Assembly: GCF_003206155.1 (NCBI RefSeq)
Contig: NZ_PZJV01000001.1
Coordinates: 657,007-721,006 of the forward strand
Reading direction: 5' to 3'
Length of the DNA stretch: 64,000 bases
DNA from: Salinicola halophilus
GTDB lineage: Bacteria > Pseudomonadota > Gammaproteobacteria > Pseudomonadales > Halomonadaceae
This document shows positions 1-8,074 of the stretch, piece by piece. Position numbers and translations under genes: made by a program. Position 1 is the first letter of the stretch. Each line of letters begins with the position of its first letter. The notes beneath the pieces were generated by a model. It had not been told where the DNA came from, did not search any database, and saw nothing but the letters and a program-made list of their open reading frames with translations.

Positions 1-1445
1 ACCACCCCACCGACGAGCCAGACGGCGAGCTGCTCGGCGGCGCCGGTCTTGGTCATCGCGACCCCGAGGGCGAACGAGGAAGCGATGACGATCAGCACCG
101 AGAGATCCAGATAGCGCCGTGCCTTGCCCATGGTGAGACAGCCCGTCGCCAGCATCGCCCCGGCGGCGCCGAGAGCGGCTTCGAGAATCGAGACCAGGCC
201 GAACGTATTGACGCCCACCATCAGACAGAGAATGGCGATGGCCAGCGGCGCCTTGTCGAAGTTCGGCGGCGTGGAATCGTTGAGCGCGCTGACCAGCAGG
301 AAATCCTTGCGGTAGCGGTACTGGGCGACGAAAGCGTCGCCGGTCTCCAGCAGCAGCGTGTCGCCGACCTGCAGCCGAATGTCGCCGAGCTTGCCGGTGA
401 GCCGTCGGCCGCCGCGGGAAATCGACAAAATCACCGCCTGGAAGCGCGAGCGGAAACGGCTGTCGCGCACGCTCTGGTTGATCCCCGCGAAGTCCGGCCC
501 GATCACCGCCTCCACCAGACAGCGCCGATGGGTCGCCACCGCGAGTTTGTCGACGCTGCCGTTGGCCGGGGTCAGGCCGCGTATCTGGCGAAGCTCGCGG
601 GCGCACTCGGGGGCGCCGACGAAGACCAGCACGTCGCCGGCTGCCAGGCGCGTCTCCGGCGGCACGGCGGAGAGCAGATCCTGGCCGCGCTGGATGTCGG
701 CGAGATAGCCGTACTGCAGATGGCGCAGGCCGGCGTCGGCGATGCGCTTGCCGACCAGCGGCCCGCCGCTGTCGACGACCACTTCGACGCCGTACTCCCG
801 CACCTGATCGAGCTGCTCGACCAGACCCTCGCGCTTGGGCAGCAGCCGGTCGGCGAACAGCAGCAGAAAGACGCCGCCGACGACCAGTAGCGGCAGCCCG
901 ATCGCCGTGAGCTCGAACATGCCGAGCGAGCGGTTCCACTGACTCTGCAGCAGACCGTCCACCACCAGGTTGGTGCTGGTGCCGATCAGCGTGCAGGTAC
1001 CGCCGAGGATGGCGACGTAGCTCAGCGGCAGCAGCAGTTTCGACGGCGAGAGCTTGAGCCGCTTCGACCAGTCCTGGATCGCCGGGATGAACATCGCCAC
1101 CACGGTGGTGTTGTTGAGAAAGGCGCTCAGAAACGACACCGGCAGCAGCACCCGCCAGTAGGCGCGGCGCAGGGTAGCCGGCTGCCCCAGCAGCTGGTTG
1201 GCGACCCAGTTGATCGCCCCGGTCTCCTTCAGCGCGGCGGCGACCACGTAGAGTGCGGCGATGGTCATCACCCCGGTATTGGCGAATCCCGCCAGCGCCT
1301 CGCCGGGGGTCAGGACCTGAGTGGCGATCAGAAAGGTCATCGCCGCCATCAGGATGGCGTCGGAGGCAATGCGCGTGAGCATCAGCGTCGCAAGGACGGC
1401 CAGCACGCATCCCACGCTCAGCCACGCATCCATTCCCATCGTCAT
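1..1445 (-). CDS. SLC13/DASS-family permease with RCK_C-like domains (3' end outside window)
   Basis: This is a partial gene that reads leftward off the window edge. The start is the ATG at 1445 (MTMGMDAWLS), placed exactly where the full-length paralogue at 56658-58427 starts. About 480 of an expected ~590 residues are visible. The reading frame stays open throughout and follows the paralogue: hydrophobic N-terminal segments, a central soluble part resembling TrkA-C/RCK_C domains, then membrane segments again. The family is sodium-coupled anion (dicarboxylate or sulfate) symport across the inner membrane, but the substrate cannot be read from the sequence. It is divergent from the capsule operon that begins near 2.13 kb. 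At DNA level the two paralogues share a 41-base identical stretch (964-1004 and 57946-57986). Confidence 0.85.
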   Translation of the reverse strand, partial: MTMGMDAWLSVGCVLAVLATLMLTRIASDAILMAAMTFLIATQVLTPGEALAGFANTGVMTIAALYVVAAALKETGAINWVANQLLGQPATLRRAYWRVLLPVSFLSAFLNNTTVVAMFIPAIQDWSKRLKLSPSKLLLPLSYVAILGGTCTLIGTSTNLVVDGLLQSQWNRSLGMFELTAIGLPLLVVGGVFLLLFADRLLPKREGLVEQLDQVREYGVEVVVDSGGPLVGKRIADAGLRHLQYGYLADIQRGQDLLSAVPPETRLAAGDVLVFVGAPECARELRQIRGLTPANGSVDKLAVATHRRCLVEAVIGPDFAGINQSVRDSRFRSRFQAVILSISRGGRRLTGKLGDIRLQVGDTLLLETGDAFVAQYRYRKDFLLVSALNDSTPPNFDKAPLAIAILCLMVGVNTFGLVSILEAALGAAGAMLATGCLTMGKARRYLDLSVLIVIASSFALGVAMTKTGAAEQLAVWLVGGV

Positions 1446-2133
1446 CGTGCGGTCCCCATCAACAGTCCCTCTTCCCCGGAGCGTTCTGCTCGATCTTCGT
1501 CTCACCGCCATCGACGCCGGTGAAACCCAAGGCGTTTGTCGGACGCGTAACCAAAAGCCAACAGTCAGCGAAAACGGCCCGCTTCACCGACTCATCGCGC
1601 TCTTTGCCTGGCGCTGTCGACGCTCTTTTTCGACTGGTTGGGCCGGGTGAGTCAAACGCTAAATTCGTGACGCGTGACAGTTTGTAAAGGGACAATCGGC
1701 GAGTTCTAACTTCGCTGAGAGAGGGGGTTTTAAGCCTTGTCGCGAAGGGGCACATGAGAAGACTGATGGCGTGTAAACTGCCGCAATATCGACGGTTTAT
1801 CGTTTCGTTCGGCCAGCGCAAGAGGCGTTGCGGCGATGTTCGACGCGGCAAACTCATGCAGGACGTGGAGAGTTCGCCCACTGTTTTATTCAATTATCGT
1901 CATCCGCCAGGAGACGAAACCGTGAGTTAAATCCGCGTCTCAACGCGGCTCACGGTTTAGCTTTTTCATGCCCGAGTTGGCGACGTTGCTACAAAGAAAT
2001 GATTGCTTACATTGGCGTTCACGCCCTGCCCTCGACGTAACCCAATGCAAAGCGGTTTCAGCGATCGATCGAAAACGACGCTAAAATCGGGCGCCGCGTC
2101 TGCGTTACACTGGCGCCCCGATTGCCTAAAGCC
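1446..2133. other. Divergent intergenic region between the permease and kpsC
   Basis: This 688-base gap separates the leftward permease from the rightward capsule lipid/linker operon. It is more AT-rich than its flanks, and its short open frames have no family resemblance and no good ribosome site. Promoters for both directions should lie here, but I could not point to a convincing -35/-10 pair. The one clear structure is the hairpin at 1917-1958, listed separately. Confidence 0.5.
1917..1966 (+). terminator. Nested hairpin followed by a T-run, terminator- or attenuator-like
   Basis: A 10-bp outer stem (AAACCGTGAG with CTCACGGTTT, 1917-1926 and 1949-1958) encloses a 5-bp inner stem (CCGCG/CGCGG, 1933-1937 and 1944-1948). 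It is followed by AGCTTTTT on the plus strand. No plus-strand protein gene lies upstream, so it would end either a small RNA or the leader of the kpsC operon about 170 bases downstream. Function is inferred from shape only. Confidence 0.5.
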
Positions 2134-4257
2134 ATGAACTTGAGTAGCTTAGCCATCCCTTTCGTCGACCGACCGGACACTACCGCGGCCTTTTCCATGC
2201 CCAACGACTCGACCGCCCCGCGATCGTCATCTACCCGTGTGGCCGGCTACCTGTCCAAGGGTCTGGAGCGCTGGCGAATCGTCAGCTGTCTGCTGCCGGA
2301 ATTCGGTCAGCAGGTCCGCCTTCGCCCGGGTCGGTCTCGTCCCGTGGACGCCATCCTCGGCTGGGGCCTGAAGCCGACTTCGGTCAAGGCCAGGCGGCTG
2401 GCAGCGAAACGCGGCGTCCCCTATGTCGCCATCGAAGACGGCTTTCTGCGCTCGCTCGGGCTTGGCGTTCACTACGCCCAGCCGCAAAGCCTGGTCGTCG
2501 ACCATAGCGGCATCTATTACGACGCCACGCGCCCCTCCGATCTCGAGCAGCTACTCAACGAGGCGAACTTCGACGACGCCGAACTCGAACGCGCCGCTCG
2601 CGCCATCGCTCGCATCCGCACGCTCAGGCTGTCGAAGTACAACCACGCGCCGGACCGGCCGCTGCCGGCCGCGGATCGCGAGCGTATTCTGGTCGTCGAC
2701 CAGACGCGTGACGACGCCTCGATCACCCACGGGCTCGCCGACGCCGAGGCGTTTCGACGGATGCTTGCCTGCGCCATCGACGAGCACCCCGACGCCGAAA
2801 TCCTGATCAAGACCCACCCCGACGTCATTGCCGGGCGCAAGCAGGGCTATCTCACCGACGCCGCCGTGCATCCGCGCTGCCGACTCATCGGCGAGGATCT
2901 CAACCCCTGGACACTGATCGAAGCGGTCGCAGCGGTCTACGTGGTCACCAGCCAGCTCGGCTTCGAGGCGCTGATGGCCGACAAGCCGGTCTCCTGCTTC
3001 GGCCTGCCCTTTTATGCCGGCTGGGGGCTGACACGTGACACCCAGACGTGCGACCGCCGCCGACGGACGCGCAGTCGTGACGAGCTTTTCGCCGCCACCT
3101 ACTTGCGCTACTGCCGTTATGCCAACCCCTACACCGGGCAGGTGTCGACGCTGGAAGCGACGATCGATCTGATCAGCGACCAGAAACGTCAGCGCGACCG
3201 GCTCGCCGGCCGCTGGCTCGCTGTCGGCTTCTCGAGCTGGAAGCGCGCCTTCGTTCGCGACTTTCTGGGGCCGGCGTCGAGCGTGCGCTTCACCCCGCAC
3301 GCCAGTCCCGGCGACGACGAGGCCAAGGGCTGCGATAGCCTCGTCGTCTGGGGCCAGAAGGCGACCGACACCGTGCGCGACTACTGCCGCCGGCACGGCC
3401 TGAAACTCTGGCGCATGGAGGATGGCTTCGTGCGCTCGGTGGGTCTCGGCGTCGATCTGACCCGGCCGCTGTCACTGGCGTTCGACGCCCGCGGGCTCTA
3501 CTACGACGCCCATCACGAGAGCGATCTCGAGTGGCTGCTCGGCAACGCCGAGTTCGACCCGGCGCTGCTGGCCCGCGCCGCCAAGCTGCGTGAGCGACTG
3601 ATCGCGCTGAAACTCTCCAAGTACAACGTCGTCGCGGCCGGTACGGCGCTACCCGAGCGCGAGACGATCGGTGACCGACGCGTGATCCTGGTGCCGGGTC
3701 AGGTCGAGACCGACGCCTCCATCGCTCAGGGCTCGCCGGTGGTTCGCACCAACCGCGCGCTACTCGAGGCCGTACGCGCCGAGCGTCCGGACGCTTTCAT
3801 CGTCTACAAGCCGCACCCGGACGTGGTATCCGGGGCGCGGGTCGGGGTAATCGACGACGCGGCGCGGCAACTGTTCGACGTCGAGGCGCGGGATGCCGAC
3901 ATCCTCGAGCTCATCGATGCTGCCGACGAGATCCATACCATGTGCTCGCTGACGGGCTTCGAGGGCCTGATGCGCGGCGTCGAGGTGCACACCCACGGCC
4001 TGCCGTTCTACGCCGGCTGGGGGCTGACGGTCGACCGGCTCAGCGCGCCCCGCCGCCAGCGTCGACTCTCGCTCGATGCGCTCATTGCCGGTGCACTGCT
4101 GCGCTATCCGACCTACGTCGACCCGGAGAGCGGCGAGTTCTGCAATGCCGACACTGCCATCGAGCTGATGCATCAGCAGCGCGCACGCCAGCGCGGCCTC
4201 TCGGCACGGGTGCGCTTCTATCGGCTCTACCGCAACCTGTTTTCGGGGAGGGTCTGA
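2134..4257 (+). CDS. kpsC: KpsC-like capsule beta-Kdo transferase, two tandem halves
   Basis: This is a cytoplasmic glycosyltransferase that, in group 2 capsule systems, works with KpsS to add the poly-Kdo linker to the lipid acceptor. The product (~707 residues; E. coli KpsC is about 675) shows the typical internal duplication. Each half carries an EDGF(L/V)RS.GLGV motif (near residues 100 and 430), an SKYN motif, a KTHPDV or YKPHPDV motif and a GLPFYAGWGLT motif. No clear Shine-Dalgarno marks the start. ATG 2134 is chosen, but ATG 2197 (MPNDSTAP) is equally possible and TTG 2122 is open in the same frame. The stop abuts the GTG start of kpsS (TGA then GTG), so the two are translationally linked. 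Family assignment is secure; the exact acceptor lipid is not known. Confidence 0.93.
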   Translation: MNLSSLAIPFVDRPDTTAAFSMPNDSTAPRSSSTRVAGYLSKGLERWRIVSCLLPEFGQQVRLRPGRSRPVDAILGWGLKPTSVKARRLAAKRGVPYVAIEDGFLRSLGLGVHYAQPQSLVVDHSGIYYDATRPSDLEQLLNEANFDDAELERAARAIARIRTLRLSKYNHAPDRPLPAADRERILVVDQTRDDASITHGLADAEAFRRMLACAIDEHPDAEILIKTHPDVIAGRKQGYLTDAAVHPRCRLIGEDLNPWTLIEAVAAVYVVTSQLGFEALMADKPVSCFGLPFYAGWGLTRDTQTCDRRRRTRSRDELFAATYLRYCRYANPYTGQVSTLEATIDLISDQKRQRDRLAGRWLAVGFSSWKRAFVRDFLGPASSVRFTPHASPGDDEAKGCDSLVVWGQKATDTVRDYCRRHGLKLWRMEDGFVRSVGLGVDLTRPLSLAFDARGLYYDAHHESDLEWLLGNAEFDPALLARAAKLRERLIALKLSKYNVVAAGTALPERETIGDRRVILVPGQVETDASIAQGSPVVRTNRALLEAVRAERPDAFIVYKPHPDVVSGARVGVIDDAARQLFDVEARDADILELIDAADEIHTMCSLTGFEGLMRGVEVHTHGLPFYAGWGLTVDRLSAPRRQRRLSLDALIAGALLRYPTYVDPESGEFCNADTAIELMHQQRARQRGLSARVRFYRLYRNLFSGRV

Positions 4258-5535
4258 GTGGTCGCCGCCGCCCGGACAACGACGTCGCCCCGCAAGCACT
4301 TCCTGCTGCTACAGGGCGTCTGTTCGCCGTTCTTCAATCGTCTCGGCGAGCGATTGAAGGCGGCGGGCCATCGCGTCACCAAGGTCAACTTCACCGTCGG
4401 TGACAGCGTCTACTGGCGCCTCGGCGAGACGCGTGTCTACCGCGGTCACGTCGAGGACATCCCGCGCTATCTGGCGAAGATCTGGGAGCGTGAAGGCATC
4501 ACCGATCAGGTGGTGTTCGGCGATCGTCGCCCGGTCCATCGCCGAGCGGTGGTCGCTGCCCGCCAGCGCGGCATTCGCAACCACGTGTTCGAAGAAGGTT
4601 ACTTCCGTCCTTTCTGGGTCACACTGGAGCGCGAAGGCGTCAACGCCCATTCGCTGCTGCCCAAGGACCCGGCGTGGTACCGCGAGGCCGGCAAGCGCCT
4701 GCCGAGCGTGGGCCGGCCGCAGTCGTTTCCCAACCAGTTCAAGACCCGAGCGCGTCACGACGTTCTCTATCACCTGGCGGGCGCGGCCAACCCCTTTCTG
4801 CATCCCTACTATCGCAACCACGCGCTGGTCACCGCGCCGATGGAGTACGCCGGTTTCCTGCTGCGCGAAGCGCGCATGCCGTATCTCAAGCGGCGCGATC
4901 AGAAACGCATGGAAGCGCTGCTCGCCGCCGACGAGCCGTTCTACCTGCTGCCGCTGCAGCTCAAGAGCGACGCGCAGATTCGCTATCACTCCGACTTCAA
5001 GAACATGCAGGAGGTGATCGGCAAGGTGGCGGCGTCGTTCGCCTACCATGCCCCGGCGAATGCCAAGCTGGTGATCAAGAACCATCCGCTGGACATGGGG
5101 CTTGCGCACTACGCCCGCCTGATCGACGTTCTCAGCCGGGAGTACGACCTGGGCGACCGGCTGATCTATCTCGAGGGCGGCAACCTGGAGCAGATGCTCA
5201 AGCGCGCCCGCGGTCTGGTCACGGTCAACAGCACCGCCGGCAACGTGGCGCTGGGTTTTCACTGCCCGACCCACACGCTGGCCTCGCCGATCTACGACAT
5301 GCCCGGGCTGACTCACCAGGGCAAGCTCGACGCGTTCTGGCACAGCGCACCGAAACCGGACCCGGAACTCTTTCGCGCCTACCGCCGTACGGTCGCCCAG
5401 ACGGTACAGATCAACGGCGGCTTCTACTGCCAGCCGGGCATCGAGCTGGCCGCCGAGAATGCGCTGCAGACGATGCAGCGCGACCGCTCTCCGCTGGAGC
5501 AGCTGGTCGACGAAATAGGGAACTCACATCGATGA
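4258..5535 (+). CDS. kpsS: KpsS-like capsule Kdo transferase
   Basis: KpsS-family protein (425 residues; E. coli KpsS is about 389). In characterised systems it adds the first Kdo to the lipid acceptor before KpsC extends the linker. Recognisable family features are FLLLQGVCSPFF near the N-terminus, NHVFEEGYFRPFW around residues 104-116, LLPLQLKSDAQI, KNHPLD and the GLVTVNSTAGNVAL region near the C-terminus. The start is GTG 4258, directly after the kpsC stop, and there is no ATG before the conserved FLLLQG segment. It is the second gene of the plus-strand operon. Confidence 0.92.
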   Translation: MVAAARTTTSPRKHFLLLQGVCSPFFNRLGERLKAAGHRVTKVNFTVGDSVYWRLGETRVYRGHVEDIPRYLAKIWEREGITDQVVFGDRRPVHRRAVVAARQRGIRNHVFEEGYFRPFWVTLEREGVNAHSLLPKDPAWYREAGKRLPSVGRPQSFPNQFKTRARHDVLYHLAGAANPFLHPYYRNHALVTAPMEYAGFLLREARMPYLKRRDQKRMEALLAADEPFYLLPLQLKSDAQIRYHSDFKNMQEVIGKVAASFAYHAPANAKLVIKNHPLDMGLAHYARLIDVLSREYDLGDRLIYLEGGNLEQMLKRARGLVTVNSTAGNVALGFHCPTHTLASPIYDMPGLTHQGKLDAFWHSAPKPDPELFRAYRRTVAQTVQINGGFYCQPGIELAAENALQTMQRDRSPLEQLVDEIGNSHR

Positions 5536-5587
5536 AATCAATGCCTCCGGCCGCTGACGCCGGACTCCACATGGCTGACGGGCTGCA

Positions 5588-6397
5588 ATGACGCGCATCG
5601 TGATCACCGGGGCGACCGGCGCCATCGGCACGGCGCTGGCCCTGCACTACGCCGCACCGGGCAAGCACCTCACGCTTCACGGCCGCCGCGAGTCGGTCCT
5701 CGACGACGTAGCGAACCAGTGTCGCGAGCGCGGGGCCGAGGTGACCGTTTCCGGCATCGATCTCACCGACGATGCGGCGCTCACCCCCTGGCTGGAGGCG
5801 CTCTGCGAGCCATCGCCGCCGGATCTCGTGATCGTCAACGCGGGCATGAACATCAACATCGGCGAGCACGGCGAGGGCGAGGCGTGGGACGAGGCCAGCC
5901 GCCTGCTTGCGATCAACCTGCGCGTCCCGATGGCGATGGGCAACGTGCTGGGTAAACGGATGCGCGCGGCGGGCCGCGGTCAGCTGGTGTTCATGAGTTC
6001 GCTCGCGGCCTATCACGGGCTGGCGCTGACGCCGAGCTACAGCGCCAGTAAGGCCGGCGTGAAGGCCTACGCCGAAGGGCTACGGGGCTGGCTGGGTCCC
6101 AGCGGCGTGGGGGTGACCGTGGTCATGCCGGGCTACGTGAGCTCCAAGATGTGTCACGAGATGCCCGGGCCCAAACCCTTCCTGTGGCAGCCCGAGCGCG
6201 CCGCGAAGCGAATCGCCGCGGGGGCGGCGCGCAACAGCGCCCGCGTCAGTTTCCCGTTCCCGCTGGATTTCGGCTGCTGGTGGCTGGCGGTACTCCCCGC
6301 CAGCATCTCCCAGTGGCTGCTGGCCAAACTCGACTACTCGCCGCCGGCCGCGAACGTCGATAACGCCGAGCGACCCGAGGAGCGCCGCCATGATTGA
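5588..6397 (+). CDS. Short-chain dehydrogenase/reductase, RkpH-like
   Basis: Classical SDR of 269 residues. The cofactor loop is TGATGAIG at residues 7-14, NAG is near residue 88, and the catalytic Ser (MSSLAAYHG) and YSASK follow near residues 137-155. The C-terminal ~60 residues are more hydrophobic, which fits membrane association seen in 3-ketosphinganine-reductase-like SDRs. It lies between kpsS and the membrane sulfatase-fold gene and overlaps the latter by 8 bases. With the PKS and the alpha-oxoamine synthase downstream this matches rhizobial rkpH. My inference is that it reduces the ketone left by the oxoamine synthase. Other acyl or sugar substrates cannot be excluded. Confidence 0.85.
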   Translation: MTRIVITGATGAIGTALALHYAAPGKHLTLHGRRESVLDDVANQCRERGAEVTVSGIDLTDDAALTPWLEALCEPSPPDLVIVNAGMNINIGEHGEGEAWDEASRLLAINLRVPMAMGNVLGKRMRAAGRGQLVFMSSLAAYHGLALTPSYSASKAGVKAYAEGLRGWLGPSGVGVTVVMPGYVSSKMCHEMPGPKPFLWQPERAAKRIAAGAARNSARVSFPFPLDFGCWWLAVLPASISQWLLAKLDYSPPAANVDNAERPEERRHD

Positions 6398-7898
6398 TCT
6401 GCTGCTGGCGATCGTCGCCACTCTCGTCGTGACCACGCTGTTCGAGACGCTGCTCAAGCCCCGCCCCCGTTCGCTCTGGCAACGCGAGCGTGCGGCCGTC
6501 GTCGTGCATGTGGCGACGACGCTTTCGCACTTCACCTTCTGGCTGCTGATCGTGCAGCGACCGGGATTCGCGGTGGTGATCGCCGCCTCGCTGCAGATGG
6601 TGGTGATCCAGGTCAACAACACCAAGTCGGCCTCGCTGCGGGAGCCTTTCCTGTGCCAGGACTTCGAGTACTTCGTCGACGCGGTGCGTCACCCCCGGCT
6701 CTATATCCCCTTTTTCGGCGTCGGGCTGACTATCGCCTCCTTGATCGCCGGCGCCATCGCCATCGGTCTCGGTTTCTGGCTCGAACCCTCGCTCTACGGC
6801 CGACCCCAGGGTCCCTGGGCGCTCTTCGCTACGCTCGCGCTGGCTACAGCGGCGGTGACGGCGCTGGCGCTGTACCTGCCGCGACTGTCTCGCTGTACGC
6901 TCGCGCCTTTCGATGATCTCGAGCGCCTGGGCCTTTACCCCTATCTCTGGGCCTATGCCCTCATGACGCGAGAGCCGATCGACCTCGACGACAACCGCGA
7001 CGCCTTCCCCGCGCCCGAGACCCCGCCGACGACGCTGCCCCACCTGGTGCTGGTGCAGAGCGAGTCGTTCTTCGACCCCCGCGACTGGCTGTCGTCCATT
7101 CGTCGCGACGTGCTGGAAACCTTCGATGCGATGATGGCAGCCTCGGTCCAGAGCGGGCCGCTTGACGTTCCCGCCTGGGGGGCGAACACCGTGCGCACCG
7201 AATCGGCAGTACTCACCGGCCTCACCCCCGAGTCGCTGGGCGCGCATCGCTTCAATCCTTACCACCAGCTCTCCCGGCTGGAGGTGAACAATCTGGCGCG
7301 GGCGCTGAAGTCGCTCGGCTACCGTACCGTCTGCATTCATCCCTATCCTGGCACCTTCTATCTGCGCGACCGGGTATACCCGCGGCTGGGATTCGATGAA
7401 TTCATCGACATCGCGGCGTTCGACGATCGAGACCGCGACGGGCAGTACATCGGCGATCTGGCCCTTGCCGAGAAGGTGCGCGAGCAGCTGGAAGGCGCTG
7501 AGGGCCCCCTGTTCGTGTTCGTCATCAGCATGGAGAACCACGGGCCGCTGCATCTGGAGACGCCCGATCCGGCGGTCGCCGAACGCTGGGTCGAAGGCGG
7601 GGTTACTCAGGGTTGCGAAGACCTCACGGTTTATCTACGACATCTGCACAACACCGATAGTATGCTTGCAGCGCTCAAGACCACCCTGTTGGCGAACGAC
7701 CGTGAGGGGATACTGGCGTTTTACGGCGACCACGTGCCGATCATGCCCAAGGTGTATGCCCATTACGGTGAACCGGACGGTCTCACCAACTATTTCATCT
7801 GGCAGAGCGATGCGCTTTGCGGCGATAACGTGCGCACGACTCTGGCAGCCGATAAGCTGGGCACAACAATCTACGATAGAACCATCGGCCGAGCGTGA
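6390..7898 (+). CDS. Membrane protein with periplasmic sulfatase/LTA-synthase-fold domain, RkpI-like
   Basis: The first ~180 residues hold about four hydrophobic segments. The rest is an alkaline-phosphatase-superfamily (sulfatase fold) domain. Visible metal and catalytic motifs are LVLVQSESFFD (metal ligand Glu), WGANTVRTESAVLTG (Thr in the nucleophile position used by LtaS), ISMENHGP and FYGDHVP. Such proteins transfer phospho-glycerol or phospho-ethanolamine groups, or act as hydrolases, outside the inner membrane. A clear GAGGAG ribosome site precedes ATG 6390. The gene sits in the rkp-1-like block, so modification of the capsule lipid or its linker is a reasonable inference. The true donor is unknown. 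Confidence 0.8.
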   Translation: MIDLLLAIVATLVVTTLFETLLKPRPRSLWQRERAAVVVHVATTLSHFTFWLLIVQRPGFAVVIAASLQMVVIQVNNTKSASLREPFLCQDFEYFVDAVRHPRLYIPFFGVGLTIASLIAGAIAIGLGFWLEPSLYGRPQGPWALFATLALATAAVTALALYLPRLSRCTLAPFDDLERLGLYPYLWAYALMTREPIDLDDNRDAFPAPETPPTTLPHLVLVQSESFFDPRDWLSSIRRDVLETFDAMMAASVQSGPLDVPAWGANTVRTESAVLTGLTPESLGAHRFNPYHQLSRLEVNNLARALKSLGYRTVCIHPYPGTFYLRDRVYPRLGFDEFIDIAAFDDRDRDGQYIGDLALAEKVREQLEGAEGPLFVFVISMENHGPLHLETPDPAVAERWVEGGVTQGCEDLTVYLRHLHNTDSMLAALKTTLLANDREGILAFYGDHVPIMPKVYAHYGEPDGLTNYFIWQSDALCGDNVRTTLAADKLGTTIYDRTIGRA

Positions 7899-8074
7899 GA
7901 CGCGATCACGAGACAGGTGGCTAGAGAGCGACAGTCAAGGACGAAACCGATTGGCGTCCGATCGAGGCATCGGCCGCTGTCCCGCTCCCACCCCTGTTCT
8001 CTGGACGTGCTCCCTCTGAATACGGCGCGAATAAAGCAAGGCGTAGCCCATGAGCTACGGAGCAAGGAGTCCCA

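Noticed and set aside
1459-1893. 144-residue minus-strand frame upstream of the left permease
   Set aside because: No ribosome site, no recognisable domain and it covers the divergent promoter region.
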